64,000 nt of DNA from Prinia subflava (taxonomy: Eukaryota > Chordata > Aves > Passeriformes > Cisticolidae), in the NCBI RefSeq assembly GCF_021018805.1, contig NC_086283.1, positions 59,421,803-59,485,802 of the forward strand, read 5' to 3'. The notes below the pieces were generated by a model. That model had not been told where the DNA came from. It was given only the letters and a program-made list of their open reading frames with translations, and did no database searches. Each line of letters opens with the position of its first letter. Position 1 is the first letter of the stretch. The translations under genes were made by a program, and so were the position numbers. Below, piece after piece: positions 24,223-41,589 of the stretch.

Positions 24223-26797
24223 CTAGGAAACTGGAAGGTTATGTGAAACTGACTTCAAAGCTTTGCAGTGTCCCACATGGAAATTTTCTGTTCATAAAGG
24301 AGTAGAACTGAGAGGCAAGAACATTCAGTCAATGATTTGGTTTTGCCTACTCCTAGTCTTTGCAGTCAATACCACATTGTTAGTGACAGACCTGACTTCT
24401 ATCCTGGGTACTTTTCTGGATGTCCAGAACTCTTCAAACTGAGCATTATTTCAGGCTTATAGTGGATGAAAGAAAAGATTATGTTTTCAAATATCTTCCT
24501 CCTTACCTCCCTTTCCACCCTCTTTTAAAAGTTTCCAAAAATCACACTGTGAATGTGCTATCTGCCCTCCCTGTTTCAAAATGACATGTCAGTGGTTGCA
24601 AGTACATATCAAAACAGACAATTCTCATCTTCTGTAATGTAAAACAAATTAAGTTGGAAGAAAGTCAACTAAGCACCCTAAAATCACGTCCTTGAATTAA
24701 ACACTTTAAACTATTCTGTGAAACTATTCACATCTACACTAAGGATCCTTCTGTGCTGTCTCACCTTCTCTATTTGTCCTTAAAAGCTGTCTCACAGTCT
24801 CCCCTCTTCTGGAATGCCTGGACTCAGACAATCAGTGCCGTTAATAACAGGTAAGGGCAAAATGCATCTGCACTTGATTAACAGCCCCAGTGCTGATGGA
24901 CCACTGACTAGAATTAAGGGACCACATCAAAAAGGAACCTGGAAATTATACTCCCTCCTCCTCTCCTCCAAACGTTTTCAATCTAAGCTCCGATTTTAGT
25001 GTGCAAAGAGATTACTGAAATATCAGGTAATGAAGGGGAAAAACGCTTCATGGTTGAGTGACTGTAAAGAGGTTTCTGCTTAGTTTTTGAAGCACTGTTG
25101 GAGTCTACCTGAACAAGTGCTTGACTGAGTAATCCTGGTTTTGGAATGCCTATTTTTCAGCTCGGCAATAATTATTAGAACCTGCCAGGCCCAAAGTTTC
25201 CAAAGAAAAGAACCTAAATAGTGATTCCAAGTTCACATATATGAACACTGAGGACAGCCGGTGCCTTGAAGAGACAAGACATACACATTTTGCAAAATAA
25301 GGTGCCGGAACTAAGGCATGTGACATTGTTACTGTGTGAATTCTGAGTGCCATTGTGGTTTTTCAAATGTTGCAATAACTCTTCACTACATTTTCATTCA
25401 ATTGAGGGAAAACAGTGACAAAACAGTGCTATTAGAGACAATATTCTATCCTTTCTTTCCTTTTTGCAACCATTCCCATGAGTTTCAAATATAGAAGTAA
25501 ATTGCTAATTGCTGATGCCTGCATGAAATTTCTTTGGAACTCTCAAGCACAGATGTTTACACAGACATAAACTTGATATATGACTAATGGTCAGTCATAC
25601 CTTGTTTAAAATGTTTGGCAACACAACTGTAACACCAAGAGACTTTGAATTGCAACCTCCCCACATATTTTCTTTCAGTGTTCAAAACCCAGTGAGGATG
25701 GGAAAGGAATTGGGCAGACAGTTAATCAGAGCGTACTTTTTTGATGTTATGCATGAAGTGTGATAAAAGCAGGTTTAATAAATATTAATTAGATATTAAA
25801 CCTAGTATTTTTTTCCCAGGAAATATTAATGGCTTTGAAACATGATTCAGTGTTCACAATCAGAAAGTTTGGCCAAGTTTTCTGAACCCTATTTTTGCTG
25901 AAGAAAGCACTGTTTTGTCAGAATAGATTTTCCGCATTCACTTTGATGAAACATCACTTGCACAAAGAAAAAAGCAACAACTCTGCAACAGCATTGGAAA
26001 AAAAATCTAGCAATGTAGGAAATACATGTTGTGTTACTTTTCCGTTCTGAAATGATTTTCTATTTCATAATTTTAACTTGTATTACATGCTGTTGCTTTG
26101 AACAAAGCCTATAATGTTTCATGTCAATATACAGCAACAAGAAAATAAAATAAAAGCTCCTCTGAAAAAGAAAGACTCATTACTTAACCCCAGACAAAAA
26201 AAAAAAAAAAATTTAAAACTTATTTATTGGAGCCATTAAGAGGCTGGCCTATGAACTGGTTTTCCTGTTTCAGCTTTGCTTTTTCAAGCACTTTATACAC
26301 AACACTGTCATTCTACACCTGATGGACAGTCTCGATGATAAAATAAACAATGTCTTTTCCCCTACAAACAAGGTGTAGAAGTGCTCATTTGCACCCAATG
26401 TGTGAAGATGACTATTGAGCCCAGGCTCCTTTCTCTATAACCAGTTCCCATCTGCTACTTTGAAGGTAGTGAAAATCTTTGGCTTCTTGGACAGAATCCA
26501 TATTTTCTGCTAGCAGCCAGGACTCTATCCTTATGGTTTAGCCTAACAACAGACTAGTAATACACTTCTGAATATTTTTATTCAATTGCTAATTTAGAGC
26601 TATATCAAAAATCCCATGACCTCTTTGTAAATTATACTGACACAAAGAAACTTGTAATTTTTACAGTATTACAGGATTTACTTCCATTAACAAAATCCAC
26701 AGAAAGGTGCAAGTCCAGAATTTATCCTGAACCCAGAACTACCCAGAGTTTATGTACTCAGCTTTGGAAATCAGGATCACTTCTACAGATTGTACTG

Positions 26798-26883
26798 ACA
26801 AAAAACCCAACAAAACAAACAAAAACCCAACAAAAACAAACAAACAAACAACAAAAAAAAAATCCACAACCACACCAAAAAAC
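26798..26883. repeat. A/C-rich low-complexity tract
   Basis: AAAACCC, CAAAA and CAAA units with few other bases. It yields a Lys/Thr/Asn frame on the plus strand and a Phe/Val/Leu frame on the minus strand, neither of which is a gene. Confidence 0.85.
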
Positions 26884-29334
26884 CATAGCTTGCAGTTTCC
26901 TTTGCTATTCAGGGAAACCATATGCCTGTTTATGAGTCCACAGGATCAGGATGTCAAAAGGCACCACCCTCTCTGAATTCAGCTCTGTACTTCCAGTGGC
27001 TATGATTGTGCAGGAACTATCTGACAGAACAGAAAGCAATGCCTGTTACTGTTTTTGCTCACAGACTGCACATTTAGTTAACTTGTGAGATAACCCTTAT
27101 CTAAAATTAAGAATAGTCACATTTCCCAAAACTGAAATGTCAGTCAGGAAATGAAGTGGTGTGGGCATGATGCACACTGCTGCAAAAGCCTTGGGAGGGA
27201 GGAATCTTGTCTGAAAGGATTAGCTAGTAAAGCTCAGCTGGTGCCTGGTCTTCACCGAGCAAGACTGAATCATGCTAATCCTGAGATCCTGTTCTATTGC
27301 TGCATCAGGAAGGCACCTGTGAGCCTGATGTTCACTGAAGTGATTGCTGAACACCTAAAACATTTACAAGTAAGAAATGGCTCTCCCTCTTTCATTTGCA
27401 CATCTACTTCTATCTTTTTCACCCATCTGCTTGTTTGTAAAGAACAGGTCTCAGACAAGGAATTTGAAACCAGGCATTTCAAAAGCAGCCAGAAACTTCT
27501 AGTCACAGCACAGTTACCAGGACTGTGGGTCTCCAATTTTTACCCAGCCATCTGCAATTATAATTGTGTTTAAAGAAGGAGTGAGTGGGTATGAACGAGA
27601 CAAATATCTACAACCCTGAAGGAATACAGAGAAGAGGAAACAAAGGTAACAATCGAGATTCAAGAGAATGTATAGCTGCCCATCATGCCTTGAGATCATT
27701 TTGTTCTGAGAAGGTAGATCATATTCTTTCCCTCTTCTGCTGTGCAGAATTTAAACAATGCTGACCAAGAGGTTTAGCTCTTTGGATCCCAATCCATAGA
27801 AAGATGCTTGTATCTTAAAACACTTTTCACCAACAATATCAATTTCTTGTTTCTAACTGAGATAAGCAACATAAATGTGTACTTCAATAAGACCTTCACT
27901 GATGCCCCCAGAGATAGCTAATCACATGCAATTAAATTTCACTGGGTAAACTGCACCATCTCAAAGTGACAGGCATTGACATGAGCAACTAAAACTACCT
28001 CAATGACTGTTTTTTACACAGATGCATTTTAATTTAAAAATAAAGTTATTTTCACGCTCATTTCATTACATTTGGAATTCTCCTGCTATTGGAAAAAAAT
28101 GGTCTTCAGAAATGTCTACATTATGCAATATTCAGTTATATTAAATGAAAATGAGCAAGTTCTACCATCTTTTCACTTTTTAAATACAGGCAATATTTGA
28201 GTAGATTCTTATTGCTGAGTTTTGGGAAACAATCTTTTGTTACTAGAGAAAACTCAAAAACTAGAGTGAAGAGGTTTGGCCTTGGTTTTTGCTTTTGGTT
28301 TTGTTTTTAGAAAAAGCTTGTTACATGAAACAGAAGAATAGATTTTATCACTGTTATCTAAACTCTGCACAAAATCAGCAGGGTGTAATTCTTACTTTTT
28401 CCCGGAAGCATAAATGAAACATTTAGCCAAAAAGAAATGCTGACTCACACGGGGTAGTAAAGGTCCCTGAGAAGCACAAGCACACCTAATGGACAATGGG
28501 AATGTTGTAGTTCTGTGCAAAGAGACTACAAGAGGATATTAAACGGATGAACTCAGCTGTCCAAACCAGCAAAATACAATTTTAATTGTCACCTTTCCCT
28601 CTGAAAGTTGTGCTATGGCTGAATAACAAAAATCACTAGGCTGATGCAAGAGTTAAGTGAAATACTTTTGAAAAAAGCTTGTATTCCAAGACTTTGAATT
28701 TAAGGGAAAATTTAAGCCTGAGGGAAAATTTATTCCAAAGCTTGTGCTATTAATACTTTAGTGTCTGAAAATATCTAGAGGACACCTATGTTGGAGAATA
28801 CGCAGATCAAATTACAAAAGAGATAACAGGAACTGAGCCAGAATTCTAAAGCAGATGTGTTCCAGCTCAAGGCAAACCTCTGCATTACAGGGAGATCCCA
28901 AAAATAATAGCAGAGGAATAATGACTTAAAATGTGCTCCTACAAAATACTTTTCTTCTCAAGTCCTAGAATGGAATTTTAAACATAAAAAAGTATCAGCT
29001 TTGGTGCTATTTATAAAACTGTTTGTTACAACCAGGTATCACCATCATCACAGCAGTAAAATGTATTTTCAGAACAGACCTGTCAAGAAATGGCACAAAA
29101 GCCAAACTGGGAGGAATAATGCCAGTGAAAAGGGCAAGTCAGCCTGTACCCCAGACCTACTTGGAAGGCTAGGCTCCACATCAGACCCTATCCTGCATGA
29201 AGGAAAGACAGGAAACATTTCTCTTTGCACCTGTACAGCCTATACCAAGGTCAAGGGGCTTCTTTTTCTCTTGCACAGAATACCTTGACTATCTTCCTCA
29301 GCTAGAAAATGAAGTGAACATATTGTCCTGTCAA

Positions 29335-29400
29335 GGGTGGAAGAGTTGGGCTAGATGATCTTTGATCCTCCCTTCCAACCCCAACTGTTCTATGAATCTG
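29335..29400 (+). mobile_element. CR1 LINE 3'-end fragment
   Basis: GGGCTAGATGATCTTTGATC, CCTCCCTTCCAACCCCAACT and GTTCTATGAATCTG are the last bases of a CR1 element on the plus strand (opposite to SHB). Confidence 0.8.
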
Positions 29401-29922
29401 TTTTATGGTGTGTTGAAGAGAACGTCTGGATTGTACCCTGCTTAGCCTAAGCTAGGTAAGGTAAACTCAGGGCAGTGCTAAGACTGAATACTGCTCATTT
29501 CCTAATTCAGTAGATCTTCCACACTCAATCCTGGGCTTTTTACTTCAAAGAACCATAGCAATGCTGTACAGCTTTACTGCAGTAAAGCACACAAAACAAA
29601 AGGAATGAAATCCCCAAACAATACAGTTACTTATTCAGCCTAAAGCAGAAGCAGCAAGAGCATTTCAAATTAGAACCAGAAAAGAAATTACTCCAAGTTT
29701 ATTTAGTTAAGTGGACACCAAATGAAGACTAAAAATCTCCTAACATCCCCAGACAGGAAGGTACTAATTCAGTGACTGTAACCATTCATCACACAGTCCC
29801 AAACACTCTGGAGTCCTTTGGAGCTGAAACACTGCAGGAACAAACTGGATAATTTTCTCCTATTCCGCCAGACAAGTTAAGGCTTACAAATACATTTACT
29901 ATGTTTTACTGACAAGTACTTA

Positions 29923-34218
<4,296 letters not shown>

Positions 34219-34387
34219 ATCTGCTTTTCCAGTTGAATAGTTGGATCTATTCTCTCTCCCAGGATCCCACAAAATTCAGGACTGCCATGTTTGATAGGTT
34301 TAAATCCTCCTCCAGGTGCTCTTAATTGCCTGTGGTGGTCATTTGAGGAAGGAGATGCTTGCCGTTTCCCACTTCCATTAAACTGGG
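34219..34387 (-). CDS. SHB: SHB coding exon: basic/proline linker leading into the SH2 domain
   Basis: This internal exon is 169 bp. The acceptor CTTGCAG is followed by CC, which completes the Ala codon left open by the upstream exon. The exon ends in AT before a strong donor GTAAGT. It reads AQFNGSGKRQASPSSNDHHRQ..., then LRAPGGGFKPIKHGSPEFC, GILGERIDPTIQLEKQ. This is the conserved linker that precedes the SH2 domain in SHB; the segment from LRAPGGG to LEKQ is near-identical to what I know of vertebrate SHB, while the serine/His-rich part is more variable. Phase 2 at the end joins the next exon to give ...EKQ-I-WYHG. The intron on its 5' side (34388-41373) holds a 13-bp minisatellite and CR1 copies. 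Confidence 0.9.
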
Positions 34388-35340
34388 CTGCAAGACACAC
34401 AATAATTACCTCTCCAGGCAAGGTTAGCAAGGACCAAAAGAGTTGTAGCAGTCAGAGAGATTTTCACACCCCACAGACAATAAACATACACCCACTAGCA
34501 TTAAGATGCCTTATCTACAAAGTTACACGTATCACGTAAAGTGTTTCTTACTATGCAGAGTACAGTCCTAAAACTCTCTTGCTTTTCCAGTAATAAAATT
34601 CAGGCTCATCTAAACCTTGCTACAATAACAACTGCTTATCTTGACATTTGACACTTTGATCCTCCAGAGATGATGCTGCTAAACAAGTAACAGTAACAAG
34701 CCTTCAGTCACCTGCCATAATTCCAGAAGCAAACAAGTGAGAACATCAGTTTGCCTTAGGTTATGTGGTATCATCCTAACAGTGATCTGGGGGCAAATCA
34801 GGCAGCTAACACCATCTATCCATACCAGAAATACGGTCAAGCAGCAAAGAGCTTACAGTGCATCCACTCACATGCTGCCAGCACAAAGCTTTTGCCTTTA
34901 AAGTCTACAAAACAGAGATGAAAAAAGAAAAATAGCTTTTCATAATTTCACTCACTAACTACACTATTAGAGGACAGACTTCCAAGAAAAGCAATACAAC
35001 TTATTTTGGAAAGCTGTAACTTGTTAGAGCACTGTAATACCCATAGCCAAGCACATACTAACAATGTCAGCAATCCTCATTCTACACTTATGGATTCCAC
35101 ATAGCCACAGTTTGAAAAAAAAAATTAAAGTACAGAATGTTGACAGGAACAGTGAAAGAATCTACCCACATCATATTCCTGACTCTCACTGCCTTTTATG
35201 GTTGGCTGCTTCATCAAAAACTAACACCCCAGCTGCAGATAATTTTTTTAAGATTATCTAGTGAGGACCAGGCAGAGAATCTTCACTGTGTCAGGAGGTA
35301 AAAATCACAGTGCTTACAAGCACAAACAGCTCAATCAGCC

Positions 35341-35364
35341 CCTATGTGAATTCCTATGTGAATT
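35341..35364. repeat. Short tandem duplication, 12-bp unit
   Basis: CCTATGTGAATT occurs twice in a row, about 130 bp before the large 13-bp array. Confidence 0.8.
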
Positions 35365-35496
35365 TCAACAGCAATACTGGGGAAAAAATGTTACAAGGAA
35401 AACTGAAGGGACTCCCTACAAAACGTATTGGCCTCATGCATTTAAAAGTGAACTTATTGTAACACAACCAAGTAGGCATGTGGGTGATAGCATTAA

Positions 35497-36315
35497 GTGT
35501 TTTAAAGTAGTGTTTTAAAGTAGTGTTTTAAAGTAGTGTTTTAAAGTAGTGTTTTAAAGTAGTGTTTTAAAGTAGTGTTTTAAAGTAGTGTTTTAAAGTA
35601 GTGTTTTAAAGTAGTGTTTTAAAGTAGTGTTTTAAAGTAGTGTTTTAAAGTAGTGTTTTAAAGTAGTGTTTTAAAGTAGTGTTTTAAAGTAGTGTTTTAA
35701 AGTAGTGTTTTAAAGTAGTGTTTTAAAGTAGTGTTTTAAAGTAGTGTTTTAAAGTAGTGTTTTAAAGTAGTGTTTTAAAGTAGTGTTTTAAAGTAGTGTT
35801 TTAAAGTAGTGTTTTAAAGTAGTGTTTTAAAGTAGTGTTTTAAAGTAGTGTTTTAAAGTAGTGTTTTAAAGTAGTGTTTTAAAGTAGTGTTTTAAAGTAG
35901 TGTTTTAAAGTAGTGTTTTAAAGTAGTGTTTTAAAGTAGTGTTTTAAAGTAGTGTTTTAAAGTAGTGTTTTAAAGTAGTGTTTTAAAGTAGTGTTTTAAA
36001 GTAGTGTTTTAAAGTAGTGTTTTAAAGTAGTGTTTTAAAGTAGTGTTTTAAAGTAGTGTTTTAAAGTAGTGTTTTAAAGTAGTGTTTTAAAGTAGTGTTT
36101 TAAAGTAGTGTTTTAAAGTAGTGTTTTAAAGTAGTGTTTTAAAGTAGTGTTTTAAAGTAGTGTTTTAAAGTAGTGTTTTAAAGTAGTGTTTTAAAGTAGT
36201 GTTTTAAAGTAGTGTTTTAAAGTAGTGTTTTAAAGTAGTGTTTTAAAGTAGTGTTTTAAAGTAGTGTTTTAAAGTAGTGTTTTAAAGTAGTGTTTTAAAG
36301 TAGTGTTTTAAAGCA
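35497..36315. repeat. Minisatellite, 63 uniform copies of a 13-bp unit
   Basis: The unit GTGTTTTAAAGTA repeats without visible interruption. The first unit starts at 35497 and the last ends at 36315, 819 bp, exactly 63 x 13. The only variant I see is the final unit, which ends GCA instead of GTA. Each unit contains the palindrome TTTAAA. Because 13 is not a multiple of 3 and the unit contains TAA and TAG, all plus-strand frames are closed, so it does not code. It lies inside an SHB intron about 1.1 kb upstream (in transcript sense) of the 169-bp exon. Such uniformity implies recent expansion or active homogenisation, or an assembly effect. There are no spacers, so it is not a CRISPR array. 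Confidence 0.98.
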
Positions 36316-36825
36316 GACAGCTGCAGTGTTCAAGTTCAAAAAGATAATGCACAGAGACATGTTGTATGAGGAAAGTGTTTTGGAGCTGTTTTTCAAAAAT
36401 TTATTTATGCTTATGTCATGAAGCTTAGGACACTTGCAAATCCCCCCTCTACTCAGAGAAAGTGGGCACAACTTTTTTAATTGCAAATATTGGACAAACA
36501 TATTCAATCACATTCCTAAGTATACATGGTGGAAATATGCTGGTTCTTCCTTATTATAAATTTTGATTCAACCTCATTACTGGATAATGAAAGCTGATTA
36601 GCGTAACAAGGAGAAACATTGCGGATGTGGATGTGGATACTTGCCCGTGACATACACGAGCAGTATTATTATTTTAATAGAAAAACACCCAGATGTAACT
36701 TGGGTACACTCTGAAAAGCAGTGAGCTTACTGTCACCTTCTGAACAAGGAACATCTTTCAGACACCAAAAAATGCAGTTCACAAAACAGACTCAGTTCTG
36801 ACTGTTAACAGCTGTATCTTTACAA

Positions 36826-37085
36826 CACAGAATCACAGAATGGCTTCAGTTGGAAGTAAAATTAATTATTATCTATTTGCAACCCCCTAAGAACAGTGAG
36901 ATGCCACCACAGGCAATGATTTCATCCACTGAACCACACTGTTCAGAGCCTCATCCAATCTAGCTTTGAACAGTCCACAATGTCAGGGCAACCTGTTCCA
37001 GTGCTTCACCAGCTTTGACTACACAATTTCTTCCTAACATCTAATCTGAATCTCTCCTATTTCAGTTTAAAAACATTGCCTCTTT
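36826..37085 (-). mobile_element. CR1 LINE 3'-end fragment
   Basis: Plus-strand reading starts AGAATCACAGAATGGCTTCAG and continues with the reverse complement of the CR1 3' region (CAGGGCAACCTGTTCCAGTG; TTCTTCCTAACATCTAATCTG). It is in the same orientation as SHB transcription. Confidence 0.85.
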
Positions 37086-39839
37086 TTTTATCTCTATATG
37101 CCTGTGTAAAAAGTCACTAACATGATGGTAAGAGGTAGGAACTATTCTCCAAAAACAGGACAAAGTTAAATTTCAGACGCTTTGTAATGTTGGAGCTTTT
37201 CTCTCTGTTTGAAAAGTTCAGATATCTCTCTGGACTTCTGGCCTTTTCTTCTTTCTTCTTCTTTTTTCCCCTTTCTTTGTGAATTAATTTGTCAGGAAGA
37301 AGCAGTCTTGAAGGGATATCCAGGCAGATTGAAGTGGCAAGTGTGATACCCAGTCAGGTACCCGCCCACCCAATGTTGTAATCTGGTCTGAGTCAATGTT
37401 GTAATCAGGTCTGAGTTTGTGCTGCTATGAATCGTCTCTTAAACAAAGCTAAAGTATACTCAGCTACTGCAGTTATGGAACTGACTGCAATATCTGACAC
37501 TTCCACACTCTCCCTGTGGCCTCTCTTCCTGTAATTCCTGCCATACACCTGTGACAGTGGCATGCCAGAACTCCCTTGCCTTAAGTCCCTCAGGGTCCTA
37601 GGTAACACCTTTCCATGCAACAGCAGTAGCAGCCAGAAAAAGTCTGGCATTTATAAGTCCTCCTTCCATGATCAGTGCTGGAAACTATTGACAAATGGCC
37701 CTCTTTACCATTGAGTCAAGACCCTCTTTATAACAGAGGGCCACATATTTTGTAAAGCAATACCAAGATTGGCTTTACAGACTTCACAGACATTTCCTCT
37801 ACCCAAAGGTTTTCTGTGCCCACACGACAGTCTGAAAAGGACAGATTTCTCACAAGCTCAGTGGAAGCCAGTGTCAGCACAACACTCTTGAATGGACCCT
37901 CTGATGCCCATGCTATCTTCTATCTATCCAGTGGGCTCTCCCTGGTGTTATCTCTTTTCCCAGCCAGACTTGCGTACCTGGAAGCTACTTTGCTCCTATT
38001 ACTTTGCCAACCTCAACTCTTCTGGGCAAACCAGTCTGCCCAGCTCAGCAGGAGTTGTAACAAGACCTGCTTGCTTTCCACAAAAGCCATCAAAAACACA
38101 TTTTAGCTTCAGCTGTACAGCCTCCAATAAAACAACTCCAAATTTGTGTGTGAAAGACAGTGAAAATTCTGCATTCCAGTTCTGCTACACAGAGGTGCAA
38201 AATTTTAGCAAACTATCTTTTAGCACAGCAAAATCCATAGCCTACGTACAGCTTGCCCCATCCACCATGCCAGCATGATACCAGACCCAGCCCCATCCTT
38301 AGGAGTCAGAGCACAGACACAACTCCCCTCAGCCTCAGCACATTCCACAGCCTGTACACATTTTCATTCTGACAAATCTCAAAGTCCAGGTTAGAGATAA
38401 ACAGGTTTTAGCTATGCTTGAGTAACAACTCTTGAAATTATGGGAGAAGAACATTTTTTTCCTTCAAAAACTTGCATGAGTAATCAGGTTCATGATAATG
38501 CTAGTGTTGCTTGCCATTTTGGTTTGTTTCTATGGTCTACCACCTGACAAATCAAAAACATTTGCAGCACAAGTCTCCGTGTCTGCAATTCTCATCACAA
38601 ATGTCTGTTGTTCCCTCCAGATGAATTTCTCAAAATAGGAAAGTTTCAGCAGAGGATCCCTCCAGGATATCCACATTTCCATGTAATTGTGGGCCTGTAA
38701 AGCGAGACTTGCCCATTGCAAGAATTTTTAATAGTTAGAGCAACACTGCACTTCTCAGAAAAATCCCAGCTAAGAACTGAAAAAACCCTTTCCTGTGCTA
38801 CACTATGGAGCCACCACATAAGTTAGAAGAGCACTTCACACATCTCAGCAGAGGGTCAACACTTGTCCATTGCAAACTTCACACCATTTCAAACTTCAAG
38901 CTCTTCTTTCCTTACTTTGAACATTTACTACTCCTAGGACGAAGATGAATTCTAGAGATGCCAGGTGAAACAGCAGCTTGCAACTCTGCTTGCAGCCAAT
39001 CCTTAGACATTTCTTGGTGACAAATAACCTTGTACTTAAAACAAACTAATCTATAATGAATGGCAAATGTAATGAGAGAAATCTAACTAATCTCAAAAGG
39101 TGTTTATTCTTCTTACTTTAAATAAGAATTCTCCATGCTGAACCTGTAAGTAATCCAAACATATCATAATACCATTTAATTAAACCTCTCCTTACTCTAT
39201 TAATTCTGTAGAGCAATATTTTGCTCTCTGTGCTTTCATAACTGCATAGTACTTGAAAGAATATTTACACATAAGCCAATCATAAAATCTTGTATTGGAA
39301 TGACCTTGTTAATTTACAGTTACATGTAAAAATTGAAAAGTAGATATAAAGAAAAAATTTGACAAAACTAACATTCTTTATTTTGAAACAACTCAGAAAA
39401 ACCCAATTTCAGAATTTACCAGTTAAAGACCAAAAAAGTAGACATAAAGATGAATACAAAGCTTAAGACAAGATTCAAATGAATTAAGACTCATTGATTT
39501 CATGTAATACGACCACTATGTGAAGGATAATGTCTGTGATTTACATATGCACATATATGACGCTTAAGACTTAACTTTTAAAATAATCCAGTCTCTGTAG
39601 CTGCTGCATTAGTATTTGGAAAATTTGTGAAATATGATCTCACTGGGGGACAGATGTATACTAGTCCCATAGCTTGTATCTCATCACCATTAAGCAATGA
39701 AGTTGCTGGTTTTTGAGAGAAAAATTACTTCTGGGTAGCACACAATCACCGACCTTGTGTGGGAAATTATGTGATCAGATCAGGTTGTTTATCCAGTCAT
39801 TTCTTCCCATAGGATGAAAAAAATCCTGAAAATGGAGAC

Positions 39840-40890
39840 TACAAGAGGTCCTTGAATAATTGTTTCCAATGCTTAACTGTTCTTGCAAAGAAGAAACCAG
39901 CTTGAGTCAGAACCTTTCCTGATTTATCTTATCTTCCCATCACACACCTGCTCATTTGTGAAAAAACTGGCTCCATCTTATTGAGGATCTGGTCATAGGC
40001 ATTAGAAAGCTCTCATTACATCCCACCCCAAGTTTTCTCTTCTCCAAGCTAAGCAAGCCCAGTTCTCTCACCATCTTTTCGCATGTGCTGTCATGTGCTG
40101 CAGTTTCTTGTATTTTTTTTTGGCTCTGTGCTAACAAAAATGTTTATCAACATCTCTCTTATATCAGAATCATGCCACAGCATTATGCAGTGTTCAAGAA
40201 ACATGCAGTAAAGAGGAACAGTCACTTTGCTTCATTCACTGGCTTGCTCCTATTCATACAGGCTCGCATGCTGCTAGCCTTCATCATGGTGAGGAGCATT
40301 GCTAGCTGCATGTAGTCCACTTTCCAGCAGGACTTTAGGCCCCGTCTAGCAAAGCTGTATCCCAGCAAGTCAACCAGACCTAGGTCCACATTGCAGGGGG
40401 TTACTTGGCTCCAGATGGAAGTCTTTGGGCCTGTTCTCATTAGGTTTTGTAAGCTTGTTGTCAGTCCTTTTCTCCAGCATGTTCAGGTCCTGCGGAATGT
40501 CAGTTTTGCACACACCCTCCCGTCCCCTGGCTGTTATTCCAAGCTTGATAAGGGGCATTTCCTCTCCTTCTGCTCCTGGTTACTAATAGGTGTGCTGAAC
40601 AGGAAGGGTTCCAGAACATATCCTTGGAGGAACCACACTCATAACCAGATTCTAGGAAGGGTATGAATCACTACCCTTTGAGGTCAATGACTCTGGTAGG
40701 TTTTTGCAAATCTACTAGTTCACCCATCTGGGCTACAACATTCCAAACACAGCTGATGCCACAGCACAACATGTTGAAAGCTAAAGTCAACCAGATGACA
40801 CCTACTGCTCTCTTTCCATTAAGAGATCTAGTAGTTTTAACACAGAAAGCAAACAGGTTTGTCAAGCAGGATTTACCTAGGGTAAATGCA
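39840..40890 (-). mobile_element. CR1 LINE, ORF2 3' half
   Basis: A long minus-strand CR1 copy. Reading along the plus strand, landmarks are CCAAGCTAAGCAAGCCCAGT (near 40046), TTTCCAGCAGGACTTTAGG, ATTAGGTTTTGTAAG, GTTCAGGTCCTGCGGAATG and, near 40760-40870, the complement of an RT segment (TCAACCAGATGACACCTACT; TTTGTCAAGCAGGATTTACC). It is interrupted by stops in every frame; short plus- and minus-strand frames here are LINE debris. The 3' terminus appears missing. Confidence 0.8.
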
Positions 40891-41373
40891 CACTCACTAG
40901 GCAGTAATCATTGCTCTCAGGCTTCTTCCATGCTTGCTCCCAGAGCCACATCTCTTTTCTTCCCACCTCACCCCCTACACTTCATTACACTGTCCCTTTG
41001 AGAATCGCTCCACAATTTCAGCACCCTTCAAAGCAACTTCCTCATCACAGAGACACTCAACAATAAACACTATCTACATCCCATCCATTAAAATGAGGGT
41101 AGGGACAAGGAATGGGAGAATCAGAAGTTTTAGTTATATGAAACAAGTGCTAAGATGATGCACAACAGGTTGGTTGAAGTACCAAACAAGAAGAGCAGTG
41201 TTCCATATTCCTGCAGCAGCTAAAGATTTGAAATGACACACATTCCCTTTTCAGACATTTCTTCACACACACATACACACCAAAAGAGTGTAAGTACTCG
41301 ATTACCCCCAAAGGCAAGTATATATGCTATAACTTTGAGAGAGAATTTTGAGGCTGGAATCTAGGAATCCTAC

Positions 41374-41589
41374 CTGCCAAAGCTGGGATGGTGACTTTGT
41401 TCCACTCCCATGGCTGATCATACTCATCCGCAGGCCTGTCATCATCCTGTGGCAATTTGCTTTCTCGTAAACGGCGACTCACCACACTTTCAGAATCAGA
41501 TTCCACACCACTGCCTTCTGGTTCATAGGGTGTGTCATAGAGCTGCATGTTTTTCTGGTGGGACTTTATGCCTTCCTGCTGCTGAAACT
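41374..41589 (-). CDS. SHB: SHB coding exon: linker with tyrosine motif before the SH2 domain
   Basis: This internal exon of 216 bp encodes about 72 residues. It starts after the acceptor ...CCAACAG with two bases (AG) that complete a Glu codon, and ends with one base before the donor CAG|GTAGGA. Visible motifs are QLYDTPYEPEG, with two tyrosines suited to phosphorylation and recruitment of other SH2 proteins, a serine/acidic stretch (GSGVESDSESVVS), a run RESKLPQDDDRPADEYDQ, and PWEWNKVTIPALA. These match the SHB-type adaptors (SHB/SHD/SHE/SHF family), and the fit to SHB is best. The open frame continues 5' into intron, but those residues have no family resemblance and the polypyrimidine tract lies there, so the exon start is placed at 41589. 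A start two or three codons further in (after TTTCAG or CAGCAG) is possible but would spoil the TEFQ match I recall for this family. Confidence 0.88.

Larger units (their letters stand above)
34388..41373 (-). other. SHB: SHB intron with minisatellite and CR1 copies
   Basis: About 7 kb between donor CAG|GTAGGA (41373) and acceptor CTTGCAG (34388). It holds the 13-bp array at 35497-36315, a CR1 fragment at 36826-37085 and a longer CR1 at 39840-40890. The reading frames at 37816-38278 show no family match. Confidence 0.85.

Noticed and set aside
35497..36315. Regular repeat array as a CRISPR locus
   Set aside because: The 13-bp units abut directly without unique spacers, there are no cas genes, and the DNA is vertebrate.
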